Origin: Deltaproteobacteria bacterium | GTDB lineage: Bacteria; Desulfobacterota; Desulfobacteria; C00003060 | NCBI GenBank assembly: GCA_030667105.1 | Contig: DAOUWN010000031.1 | Span: 1-11,889, forward strand | DNA length: 11,889 nt | Direction: 5' to 3' | In this document: positions 1 to 7,247 of the stretch, one piece after another | How the letters are laid out: each line of letters starts with the position of its first letter | Position numbering within the stretch: the stretch's first letter is position 1 | The notes under the pieces: generated by a model | What the model saw: the letters and a program-made list of their open reading frames with translations, nothing else | Told to the model about the DNA's origin: nothing | Database searches by the model: none | Made by a program: the position numbers and the translations under genes

Positions 1-350
1 GCCTCGTAAACATGGGCATGGATAATGTCGGGACGAAATCCCTGTGCCACGATCCATCTGAACGCTTGCATAACACTCCAAAGGGAAATGAAATACGAAA
101 TCTTGGGAATAGGTGAACGACGATACCAGACCCGGAAAGTCTCAATCCCACCTCGCATGGTCTCATCCGTCTCTCGCTGTATCGCCCACAACCTGTCAAG
201 TTTCTGGTCATAGCCCGCCATGTGAAATAGGATCACGTCATCGAATCGACTTACGGCCTTTGCGTGTTCACGAATATAATTGCACCCAACCGGAGACTCC
301 TTGGTAGGATACCATTCAGTAATAAACAGTACTCTAAAACGCTCCGTCAT
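1..350 (-). CDS. Glycosyltransferase, GT4-like (GT-B fold), N-terminal part, cut by the window edge
   Basis: Starting at the ATG at 350-348, the minus strand stays open to base 1, giving about 116 residues without a stop. The protein opens with MTERFRVLFITEWYPTKESP, followed by G-NYIREHAKAV. This is the usual start of retaining GT4 enzymes: a first Rossmann beta strand, then a loop and a helix of the acceptor domain. Near the cut it reads DIIHAHVYEA, matching the family's DIIHAH element. Such enzymes move a sugar from a nucleotide donor to a growing glycan at the cytoplasmic face of the membrane. The donor cannot be inferred because the C-terminal donor-binding domain is missing. An in-frame stop at 377-375 limits the start to this ATG or a TTG at 362. 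It is the last gene of the block in the window and would follow the GT2 at 453-1475, or the small ORF between them. Confidence 0.82.
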   Translation of the reverse strand, partial: MTERFRVLFITEWYPTKESPVGCNYIREHAKAVSRFDDVILFHMAGYDQKLDRLWAIQRETDETMRGGIETFRVWYRRSPIPKISYFISLWSVMQAFRWIVAQGFRPDIIHAHVYE

Positions 351-456
351 GAGAGTTCTCAAGAATAGGGTAATTCAACGAGGCCAGGGTCCAATGAAAA
401 AGACCCTGAGGTCCCTTTATGCGCCCTATCCATGCCTCCAGTTCCTCTAAGGTCAT
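334..456 (-). CDS. Possible 40-residue coupled small ORF of unknown function
   Basis: An ORF begins at an ATG (456-454) that overlaps the TGA stop of the upstream GT2 in an ATGA arrangement. It ends at a TAG (336-334), 17 bases inside the start of the next gene, so it fills the gap between the two glycosyltransferases almost exactly. The product starts MTLEELEAWIGRIKG and ends LENSHDGAF; it has no signal peptide, membrane segment or recognisable motif. The same ATGA overlap occurs at two other junctions in this block, which is the best reason to take it seriously. It could equally be a chance ORF or the relic of a longer gene. I do not recognise it, and no function is proposed. Confidence 0.3.
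   Translation of the reverse strand: MTLEELEAWIGRIKGPQGLFHWTLASLNYPILENSHDGAF
385..408. repeat. Perfect 7-bp inverted repeat with a 10-base loop
   Basis: CAGGGTC at 385-391 is followed ten bases later by its reverse complement GACCCTG at 402-408, so either strand can form a GC-rich hairpin. On the transcribed (minus) strand the loop, not the 3' flank, holds the run of T, so this is not a standard intrinsic terminator. It lies inside the possible small ORF and just ahead of the GT4 gene, where it might modulate translation or simply be chance. Confidence 0.35.
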
Positions 457-1475
457 GACTTCGTCAACAATTTCAAAGACACTGCCATATATGTATTAAA
501 AGGGATCCGCCGACTCAGGCGAATCGCTTCCCACAAAATACCGGTTGCCTCTATGGGCCACCTGCCAACGTGTTTCAACCCAATCCGTGTTAGAATGCAA
601 GCTGCATCACAGGCGACTTCCTTTCGCTCAACAGCATCGAGACTGTTCTGCACGGTATAAGTCCGATAGAGTTTCACGATCAGCTCAACCATAGCCCGAA
701 GTTCCACACCACTTTCCAAAAGCTCACCGCAAAATGCATTCCTGAGATTTTTTACTAGCGTGACATTAGGTTCCTGCCCGAGCACTTTTCTGATGTTTTC
801 ATACATCACCGCTTTTACTGTCTCTTCCTGCTTCTCTTGATGACGAACTGATACTCTCCGTTCATGCAGTCGCCTCAGGTAAAGGCATTCTGGCAAGTTG
901 GCCAATTTCGATTTTTCGCTTAGCCGGGAGAAAAGATCGTAATCCTCAGCGTGTAACATTTCAGGCCTTAACGGTGTATCACCCTCGAACAGGGAACGGC
1001 GCATCATGACAGAAGCGTGGGCAATAGAGGTGCTGAACAGCAATGACCATCGAATAAATGCATGGGAAGTAGGTGTTTTCCAAACAACTTGTCGGCCGTT
1101 CTCGTCAACATTCGTCATCCACGTCCCAAGCACTCCAATCTCTGGGTTTTCATCTAGAAACTGCACTTGCAAGGCAAGGCGCTTTGGTAAAGAGATATCA
1201 TCTGCATCTTGACGGGCAATATACTCGCCCTTTGCCACTCGAATGCCCTCGTTAAGAGAGACAATCAATCCAAGGTTGGAATCGTTTCGTATTAAGCGGA
1301 TCCTTGCATCTTGTCTAGCCAGTTCCTTCAAAATCTCGGGAGAGCCATCAGTCGAACCATCATCTACAATAATGAATTCAAAATCCCTGAACGTCTGATT
1401 TAAAATGGTTTTCATCGCCTGACCAAGATACGGTTCCCCATTAAAGACGCTCATTACCACACTTACTTTGGGCAT
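453..1475 (-). CDS. Family 2 glycosyltransferase (GT-A fold)
   Basis: This 340-residue protein starts MPKVSVVMSVFNGEPYLGQA, the standard GT2 opening. It continues with the nucleotide-binding FIIVDDGSTDGS at about residues 34-45 and a DADD metal-binding motif at about residues 90-93. The A-H-ASVMMRR segment further on is the usual acceptor-side part of the fold. These inverting enzymes transfer one sugar from an NDP-sugar to a lipid-linked glycan in the cytoplasm. The sugar cannot be read from the sequence. The ATG start at 1475 is supported by an AGGA about nine bases upstream. The C-terminal third (after about residue 230) is not typical catalytic sequence and is mainly helical in character. 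The stop overlaps the possible small ORF by an ATGA. A 192-base gap separates this gene from the broken GT10 gene upstream. Confidence 0.93.
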   Translation of the reverse strand: MPKVSVVMSVFNGEPYLGQAMKTILNQTFRDFEFIIVDDGSTDGSPEILKELARQDARIRLIRNDSNLGLIVSLNEGIRVAKGEYIARQDADDISLPKRLALQVQFLDENPEIGVLGTWMTNVDENGRQVVWKTPTSHAFIRWSLLFSTSIAHASVMMRRSLFEGDTPLRPEMLHAEDYDLFSRLSEKSKLANLPECLYLRRLHERRVSVRHQEKQEETVKAVMYENIRKVLGQEPNVTLVKNLRNAFCGELLESGVELRAMVELIVKLYRTYTVQNSLDAVERKEVACDAACILTRIGLKHVGRWPIEATGILWEAIRLSRRIPFNTYMAVSLKLLTKS

Positions 1476-1667
1476 AGGTGGCTTTCCTAGCTAAAAGAGA
1501 TCTCAATTCTCCTCAAACAAGAACATCCCGAAGAAACTCGTCCGAATGCGACTCCGGCGGGGCCTGAAGCCTTTTTCACCCCTCACACTCAGCGTGCAAC
1601 GCCGATGTGTATCCATGTCAATCTCTCGTTTCGGCAGCCGAATTCGCCAACGCGATGAGGCACGGCA

Positions 1668-2634
1668 TCATTTTTCTATGCGAAAAACCCTATTGAAAAA
1701 TTCGATCAACGCCCTTTCAGAAAGTCCTTCCAGGTACCCGCCTTCCTTCAGATAGGGTTTGGACATGTAACTGAGATACAGTTCGTCATCTTGGTCGATT
1801 TCTATAACCCTCTCCACAACAGCGTCAAGGTCTTCAAATCTGTGGCAATTTATGAACGACTTCTCATTGAAATCACAATGCACTTCGGGATTTCCACAAT
1901 AGATAGGCAAAGCGTTCGCCAGCATGGCATGAAAGATCTTTTCTGTTGTATAATCCGTTGGCCTCCGAGTTCTCGAAAGTTATCATAAACTTGTACTCAC
2001 TAATAAACTGCAGATACGTTTCATAGTCCATAGGCACAAGATAGCTGTCCATGTTGTTTAAGACTCTACCAGCAGAATCAACCTTCTTATATTGACAAAG
2101 TTTTCTAAAGAATTCATTTCTCAACGCCACACCTGGTAGATCAGACCTTTCGTTCGAGTACACAAAACAACAGAACCGCTTCTTCTCTTCCAAAATTCTA
2201 TCCGCACTCTTTGCCTTCTTAAGAGATTGAACCTTTTCCAGGCCATATCGCCTGACGTAGTTTGGCAGTCTCAAGTGCCTCGGATCATCTACGTAATGAT
2301 GAGAGATGGCAAAATGGCAATAATCGAAATCAATCATCGACGAAGTTGGCTGAGACCCCGATGGATTTGAGCGAAACAAGGGGCAGAACAGTCCCAATAG
2401 TCTCATAGGTAGCCCTCGACGCCTTGGAGTTCCTCGATTCTCAGCAGTGTAGAATATCTTGGTGCATTTCTTCCATTTTCTGTCTCTGTGGGAAATGCCA
2501 AGATCACTAAAGAACAGAAAATCTGGGTCCTGCGAGATTTCAGCCCCATAACGATTTCTTAGAAATGTGCCGAAAATCGGATCCTGAGTCGAATCAAACT
2601 CTTCCCAAAAATCTACGAAATTCACTTTGACCAT
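1668..2634 (-). pseudogene. Family 10 (alpha-1,3/4-fucosyltransferase-like) glycosyltransferase, broken by a one-base insertion
   Basis: Two overlapping reading frames together form one GT10 protein. The first frame starts at ATG 2634, with GAGG just upstream. It contains FYTAEN (about 62-66), a DYCHFAISHHYVDDPRHLRLP segment ending near residue 124, RFCCFVYSN (about 153-161), NEFFRKL then YKKVDS-G, and FENS (about 220-223). These are the ordered signatures of the family. After Gly227 it drifts into unrelated sequence. Removing one T at 1952 or 1953 restores GYTTEKIF, then ALPIYCGNPEV and DFNEKSFI, the family's donor-binding end, in the frame that stops at 1668. The repaired product would be 321 residues. 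Such enzymes use GDP-fucose. About 30 extra basic, Pro/Ser-rich residues (about 70-100) interrupt the usual spacing. A sequencing or assembly error could explain the break, since the rest of the gene looks intact. Confidence 0.85.
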
Positions 2635-2941
2635 GGAACCTCGAATGTCTCCTTCACTCCTTGATCCTCAAGCATAACCCTACAACATTCAGGGACATTT
2701 TGTACCTGAGTCACAATAACTCAAAGAGATGCAAGACCTTTGAAAACGCGACATTTTTTGTCATGCTCGGAAGGCAAAAATCTTAACCTGATGAATACAT
2801 AATGTATTTCGAGAATAGCGCAAAGGTTGCACCTGACGACTTGAAGAGAGGCGCTTTGTGCAAAATTCGAAGCCTAATGCCGCATCACAAAACAGTGACT
2901 TTTGCAAAGGTCTCTATGAGTTATCAATTAGGGACGGAGAC
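2635..2941. other. 307-base gap without a recognisable gene
   Basis: This is the longest non-coding stretch in the window, between the GT2 that ends at 2942 and the GT10 gene that starts at 2634. All three minus-strand frames contain stops, and the longest open stretch (about 55 codons) shows no motif. A plus-strand ORF starting at 2802 runs into the 3' end of the GT2 as a shadow. The gap holds the palindrome at 2794-2808 and, near the GT10 start, purine-rich Shine-Dalgarno-like sequence. It may contain a promoter for the GT10 gene, but no convincing -35/-10 pair stands out. Confidence 0.5.
2794..2808. repeat. 15-base AT-rich palindrome, possible operator or promoter element
   Basis: AATACAT (2794-2800) and ATGTATT (2802-2808) are perfect inverted copies around a single central base. 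It lies about 160 bases upstream of the GT10 start, in the longest gap of the block. The dyad could be an operator or part of a -10 region; on the minus strand a TTGCGC hexamer lies 16 bases before TATGTA. Chance is a real alternative in AT-rich sequence. Confidence 0.25.
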
Positions 2942-3952
2942 TTATCCGCAGGATAGGTGTCGCCTAGGAGCCAATTCCTTCAGTGCCAGCCGACTTGCAC
3001 GAAGAATGGCCAAATAAAGGGGGAACGTCCAAAGCAATTGGGGACGCATGCTTACAGCTTCCAAAATGGATTTGACTCTCTCTATGTAACTCAAATTCTC
3101 AAAGGAGGAAAGAGATAGCCAATGGTTGGAACTCCACCGTCGATAAGCAGGCTCATAGCCTGTTCCCAGGAGATATCTTAAATATATCTTATCCGCCTCT
3201 TTGAAACCCATTAAGCGGTTGTGATCAAATTTCGTTTTTCCATGCATCCTATAAGCCGTAAGGTAGGACTCTATGACAATGGGTATGTATTTTCGGCTGA
3301 ACCTTAGGAAAAGTTCCGAATCCATGGAGTATTCAAGAGATTCATCTATCATTCCTAATTCTTCGAACAGGTCACGATCAAAAAAGGTGGCCACCTGAGC
3401 TATGTTGCATTTGCGGGTGGCGAAATCAGCCCAAGATGCAAAGTTGCTCTTCACCTCTCCTATCGAATGACCCTGCGCATCAATGAGCCTGGCCTGACCG
3501 CATAGCAATCTACACGCGGGCTCCCCTAAAAACACCTTTGCCGCGGTGGCAAGGGCAGAAGGGAGCAGGACATCATCGGAGTTGATCCAATGCAAAATGT
3601 CTCCGGTCGCGCGAGCGATGCCCTTATTAATCGCATGACTCTGTCCTCGATCCGGCTCGCTTACCCAGAAGGCGAGCCACCTCGAATACCGGTCAATAAT
3701 GTCCACACTTCCGTCGGCGCTGCCCCCGTCAATAATGATGAACTCCAAATTTGGATAATTTTGAAGTAATACAGAACGAATCGTCTCTTCTATGAACTGC
3801 GCCTGATTGAACGACGGCATTACGACGCTGACTTTGGGCAAAGACGGGCCATCTGGTAAGGTTACTAACCCAGGAGGACTTTCTTCCCTCCAGGGCCAAC
3901 CAGTCTTTTTCAGCGACGGCGATGGAAGTTCGGCAAGAGTGGGACAACGCAC
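2942..3952 (-). CDS. Family 2 glycosyltransferase with an N-terminal TGWPW-type leader
   Basis: This 336-residue protein starts at a GTG (3952-3950); an in-frame stop lies only two codons upstream. The first 40 residues are proline-rich and contain KKTGWPWREESPP, a leader seen before the catalytic domain in one subgroup of bacterial GT2 enzymes. The GT-A fold follows: VSVVMPSFNQAQFIEETIRS (about 41-60), FIIIDGGSADGS (about 71-82), FWVSEPDRGQSHAINKG (about 95-111) and the metal-binding SDD at about 125-127 in HWINSDDVLLP. It should add a single sugar to a lipid-linked acceptor at the inner membrane; donor and linkage are unknown. It follows the sulfotransferase-methyltransferase fusion by 41 bases, so the two are probably co-transcribed. 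The C-terminus is rich in basic and aromatic residues and may contact the membrane. Confidence 0.93.
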   Translation of the reverse strand: MRCPTLAELPSPSLKKTGWPWREESPPGLVTLPDGPSLPKVSVVMPSFNQAQFIEETIRSVLLQNYPNLEFIIIDGGSADGSVDIIDRYSRWLAFWVSEPDRGQSHAINKGIARATGDILHWINSDDVLLPSALATAAKVFLGEPACRLLCGQARLIDAQGHSIGEVKSNFASWADFATRKCNIAQVATFFDRDLFEELGMIDESLEYSMDSELFLRFSRKYIPIVIESYLTAYRMHGKTKFDHNRLMGFKEADKIYLRYLLGTGYEPAYRRWSSNHWLSLSSFENLSYIERVKSILEAVSMRPQLLWTFPLYLAILRASRLALKELAPRRHLSCG

Positions 3953-3993
3953 GAGAGCCTACCGGTTACCTTGCCATCTTAGAGAATTCGAAT

Positions 3994-5637
3994 TCAAATT
4001 GCCCTAGCAACCTGCAATACGTTCCATGTTGTTTTCTGCGGCTTCTCATGGAATTCTGGAAATGCTCCCAAACTTACGGGTTCGAAGCCTGACATTTCAA
4101 GAAACAATGCCAATTCTTGAGGAAAAAAATAGCGCATCACATGGTCCTCCGCGCTTTTGGAGACAAGGTGGTTCTCCAGTAATCTCCACACCTGGAAGTG
4201 AACCGTACAGACTTGTCTCCGAGTGTCGAGTTCAGCTGAAGTGAACCTCAGGACCTTGCCCAGTGACGTCGATATTTCTTTGATTCTAGGTGATACACCT
4301 TGATGGAGCACGGCCGGGCCGTACCAAACATCAAAGATCAAAAGTCCGTTTTCAGCCAAGTGGCGACGTGCTGTCTTCAAGGTTGAAAGGACGTCGCCGT
4401 TATTCAACTGGTAACCCAAGACGGCGAACATCATGATCGCAGCGTCAAACCTCCTTCTGAGATCTACCGCGCGGATATCCCCTTCCATGAAGTCCAAGAA
4501 TCCACTTCCTTCAGACCCGGCCACCTTTTCTCGCGCCTGGACCAGCATATCCTTGGAGTGGTCCACACCGACCACTTCGAATCCACGGTTCGCCAGCGGA
4601 ATGGCATGGCTACCAGTGCCACAACCCAAGTCCAAGATGCTCTTCACTGGCCCCATAGAATAGGACAGAAAGATCTTTTCGAGGAGATCACATTCCCCAT
4701 CATAATCCTTGTCACAATAGAGACTATCGTAAACAGTGGCGTAGACTTGGCCAAAGACCTTTGTCATAAATCCACCCCAAAATACCAGCTTCGGTGTTTC
4801 TGCTCCGTCCTCTCCATAGCCGAAATCTTTCATAACAGTGCCGACGATATCCCGAAATGCTTTCATATGGGCTGGCCTAAAATGCTGCCGCCAAGCTCCA
4901 ATCTGTCCTTTTCTAAAGGTTCTCGCTCCAGCCCAGAAGAGACTGCCACACAACTCAATGAGCTTCTGTCTTGACACCCCCAATTCCAGGTATTTCGAAA
5001 TTTTGGTTACAGTCTCCATCTGAGCTTGGTCGGTGCCTCCACCTCTTTCACCAACAAGGTCTTCAAACTTCACTACAAGCCCCGCCCCATCCTTCACCCA
5101 ACCAAGATAGTGGCGGTAGTGGAAACCTATATCTGAAGATGGCGGATCGCCACCAAGTTGAGAGGAACTCATCCCAACAATAGATGCCATTAGCCGCTCT
5201 TCTTCACTCATCTCCGCATAGTAGCGGTGAACCCTGTGATCTGGTCGTCCTGCAATATGGAAGGCGTCAGACACGCAGACGTCACGGGGGTCCCTGACTA
5301 TAGTGACGGTCTTTACCTGATTCCCATTGATAATTCGTAATATCTCCGGGTAAAAGTACATATGACTCCTGGTAAAGCATCCCGGCCTGATTTGAGACAG
5401 GCTATCGCTTGCCTGTTGGATGTGTTTCCGTGCAATGGCCCCCATCCCCTCGTTGGGACCAATATCTAAGGATTTTCCAACTTCACGAAAATGAAGGAGT
5501 TCCAACAACCTGGTCAGCAGGTGGGTCCCTGCCTTGGGCATGCTGTTGGCCAAGATACGAGGGTAGTGGTGGTGTGTAGCCAAATGCACCAACGCTGATA
5601 TCCTGGTACAGACATTAGCCAAAGAGAGCTGTGCCAA
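3994..5637 (-). CDS. Bifunctional protein: PAPS-dependent sulfotransferase fused to a SAM methyltransferase
   Basis: One uninterrupted 547-residue frame holds two complete enzymes. Residues about 25-275 are a sulfotransferase: the PAPS 5'-phosphosulfate loop ANSMPKAGTHLL (30-41, Lys35), the 3'-phosphate motif TIVRDPRDVCVSD (112-124, Arg115), and FRKGQIGAW (241-249), the family's RKGxxGxW element. Residues about 291-547 are a class I methyltransferase: an YDSLYCDKDYDGECDLLE lead-in (303-320), motif I ILDLGCGTGSHAIPLA (334-349), an acidic VDHS after it, and GLLIFDVW (431-438). A short linker (about 278-290) joins them. The protein should sulfate and methylate a sugar of the glycan in the cytoplasm, perhaps the same residue. 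The start is a TTG (5637-5635) preceded by GGGAAGGGAACT; the frame is closed by a stop ten codons upstream. Met291 falls exactly where a stand-alone methyltransferase would begin. It lies 27 bases after the aminotransferase. Confidence 0.9.
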   Translation of the reverse strand: MAQLSLANVCTRISALVHLATHHHYPRILANSMPKAGTHLLTRLLELLHFREVGKSLDIGPNEGMGAIARKHIQQASDSLSQIRPGCFTRSHMYFYPEILRIINGNQVKTVTIVRDPRDVCVSDAFHIAGRPDHRVHRYYAEMSEEERLMASIVGMSSSQLGGDPPSSDIGFHYRHYLGWVKDGAGLVVKFEDLVGERGGGTDQAQMETVTKISKYLELGVSRQKLIELCGSLFWAGARTFRKGQIGAWRQHFRPAHMKAFRDIVGTVMKDFGYGEDGAETPKLVFWGGFMTKVFGQVYATVYDSLYCDKDYDGECDLLEKIFLSYSMGPVKSILDLGCGTGSHAIPLANRGFEVVGVDHSKDMLVQAREKVAGSEGSGFLDFMEGDIRAVDLRRRFDAAIMMFAVLGYQLNNGDVLSTLKTARRHLAENGLLIFDVWYGPAVLHQGVSPRIKEISTSLGKVLRFTSAELDTRRQVCTVHFQVWRLLENHLVSKSAEDHVMRYFFPQELALFLEMSGFEPVSLGAFPEFHEKPQKTTWNVLQVARAI

Positions 5638-5664
5638 AGTTCCCTTCCCGGTCCCGATAACCGC

Positions 5665-6801
5665 TCAAGACTCCAATAGCCCTTGGACAGCCTTGGCAAC
5701 CTGTTCCAGCTGAACCTCAGTGAGTGCCATCCCAGAGGGCAGATATAGTCCTTGACGGGCAAGCCGCTCTGCGACTGGATACGCTTCAGAACGAAACAGA
5801 CCGCCTCGACGAAAAACTGGCTGCTCATGAATTCCAAGGAAGAATGGACGGGTTTGTACACCCTGTTTTGCCAGGCTCTCCGCAAAATTTGCAGCATTCA
5901 TTCCCGTTTCTTCCGAAATCACCACACCATACATCCAGTAAACGTTTTGCGCCCAGGATTTCTCCGCTGGGAGCTGCAACGTGGACAGGCCCTGAAGTCG
6001 CTTTGTGTATCCCTGACCCACCCATCTTTTTTTTGCCACGAGTTCATCTATACGCTCTACCTGCGCCACACCAAGAGCCGCCTGCAGATTGGTTATTCGG
6101 AAGTTATATCCCAGCTCGTTATGAAGAAATCGCTGGCCAGTCTCGAAGCAAAGGTTGCGCAAGGAGCGCAGCTTGTCAGCCAAACTAGGCGTGTCTGTAA
6201 GGACCATCCCTCCCTCGCCGGTTGTAATTACCTTGTTGGCGTAGAAACTAAAGCAGCTCATGGTGCCAAAGCTCCCGCAACGCTGCCAGGTCTTCTCAGA
6301 AGTATAGCGGCCTGACAGGTAATTCGCACCGTGGGCCTCTGCCGCATCCTCGATGACTGCCAGCCCGTGCTGTTCAGCCAGATCCAGAATAGGATCCATG
6401 TCAACTGGATGTCCGTACATATGCACAGCCATGATGGCCTTTGTCCGTGGTGTAATCCTCTCGGCAATCTGGTCCACGTTCATGGTCCAAGTCTCTGGAT
6501 GGCTATCCACCAACACAGGCACACCACCGGCATAAACCACTGCCAGAGCGCAAGAAATGATGGTGAACGTGGGCATAATGACCTCGTCTCCCGGCTCCAG
6601 ACTCAGAGCCGCCACGGCCGCCTGGAGTGCAGCCGTGCCATTGCAAACAGCGATTCCGTACTTGCGCCCACAATATTCGGCCCATCCCTGCTCAAAGGCT
6701 TCTATGAATCGCCCGGCAGAAGAGATCCATCCCGTGCGGACGCATTCACTGACGTACTCCAAATCCCTTTGTCCAAGGAGTGGCTCATTGACGGGGATCA
6801 T
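5665..6801 (-). CDS. DegT/DnrJ/EryC1/StrS family PLP-dependent sugar aminotransferase
   Basis: This 378-residue protein has the normal length and motif order of nucleotide-sugar aminotransferases. It begins MIPVNEPLLGQRDLEYV. The PLP phosphate loop NGTAAL lies at about 54-59, VIEDAAEAHGA at about 149-159 carries the Asp that contacts the pyridine nitrogen, and SFYANKVITTGEGG (185-198) supplies the Schiff-base lysine, Lys190. Family members move an amino group from glutamate to a keto-sugar nucleotide. The MYGHPVDMDPI segment (128-138) is common in the perosamine-synthase-like branch that aminates GDP-4-keto-6-deoxymannose, but C3 aminases share much of the sequence, so the substrate stays open. 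The ATG lies two bases after the cupin stop, so the two are almost certainly translated together. No dehydratase or N-acyltransferase for the pathway is in the window. Confidence 0.95.
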   Translation of the reverse strand: MIPVNEPLLGQRDLEYVSECVRTGWISSAGRFIEAFEQGWAEYCGRKYGIAVCNGTAALQAAVAALSLEPGDEVIMPTFTIISCALAVVYAGGVPVLVDSHPETWTMNVDQIAERITPRTKAIMAVHMYGHPVDMDPILDLAEQHGLAVIEDAAEAHGANYLSGRYTSEKTWQRCGSFGTMSCFSFYANKVITTGEGGMVLTDTPSLADKLRSLRNLCFETGQRFLHNELGYNFRITNLQAALGVAQVERIDELVAKKRWVGQGYTKRLQGLSTLQLPAEKSWAQNVYWMYGVVISEETGMNAANFAESLAKQGVQTRPFFLGIHEQPVFRRGGLFRSEAYPVAERLARQGLYLPSGMALTEVQLEQVAKAVQGLLES

Positions 6802-6803
6802 GG

Positions 6804-7247
6804 CTAGAATTTCTCCTTCTCGTCTTCTCCTGTATACGGGCCCTGCTTGATCTCGAGAAAGACGGTGTCTTCAAGCATGCGGAATCCGTGTCCCCCTCCT
6901 ACCATGAGCATGACATCTCCTGGGCGAAGTTCCCGTGTGGCTACCAGTTCTCCGCCTTCACTGTAAACATCAATTTCACACCGGCCTCGCTGCACAACGA
7001 GCACCTCGGAAGTACCGACCAGCTTTCTTGCCAGCGGACGATGCACATGACGCTCAATTTCACCGCCAGCCGGATAGACAATATAGCCAACCTGTTGCTT
7101 GTAGTCAGGTGGTGTCAAGAACGTGGTCTCATCCGGCAAAAAATCGGCCCGAATAATATAGGCAAGGCAGGCGTCACCAGAAAAAATGCGTTCCACCATC
7201 TCGCCGTTCTCTTCCTTTGCCTCTCGAGCACCTGCGTGTTCGTTCAT
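6804..7247 (-). CDS. Small cupin-domain protein of a sugar-biosynthesis cluster
   Basis: This is a 147-residue single-domain cupin. Cupin motif 1 is seen around HVH (residues 67-69) with Glu81 in TSEVLVVQRGRCEID, and motif 2 around LRPGDVMLMVGGGHGF (107-122) with His120; together they give a likely HxH, E, H metal site. It ends in a charged tail after KQGPYTGEDE. The ATG overlaps the TGA of the upstream glycosyltransferase (ATGA, 7244-7247), and the stop is two bases before the aminotransferase start. Small cupins next to DegT aminotransferases are sometimes ketoisomerases (FdtA/QdtA type), but this sequence does not obviously carry that family's pattern, so isomerase, epimerase or binding roles all remain possible. 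The first 16 residues are charged and non-conserved-looking; Met17 is an alternative start. Confidence 0.85.
   Translation of the reverse strand: MNEHAGAREAKEENGEMVERIFSGDACLAYIIRADFLPDETTFLTPPDYKQQVGYIVYPAGGEIERHVHRPLARKLVGTSEVLVVQRGRCEIDVYSEGGELVATRELRPGDVMLMVGGGHGFRMLEDTVFLEIKQGPYTGEDEKEKF

Noticed and set aside
385..408. Hairpin as an intrinsic terminator
   Set aside because: The T-run is in the loop, not after the stem on the transcribed strand, and the stem lies between two apparently coupled genes.
1616..1621. Perfect TTGACA hexamer on the minus strand upstream of a GT2
   Set aside because: No -10-like hexamer is found 16-18 bases downstream.
1503..1667. 54 stop-free codons in frame after the GT10 stop
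   Set aside because: The stretch is very rich in arginine, has no motif, and does not continue the GT10 family, whose C-terminus ends naturally before the stop.
1948..1956. Programmed frameshift in the GT10 gene
   Set aside because: The site has no slippery heptamer or clear stimulatory structure; a simple insertion or a sequencing error is more likely.
4558..4974. Plus-strand ORF of 138 codons
   Set aside because: It is antisense to the methyltransferase half and linker of the fusion protein and has no protein-like features.
5724..6315. Plus-strand ORFs of 154 and 187 codons
   Set aside because: They lie entirely antisense to the aminotransferase, whose PLP motifs are unmistakable, and their products show no recognisable motif.
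6331..6807. Plus-strand ORF of 158 codons
   Set aside because: It is a shadow of the N-terminal half of the aminotransferase.
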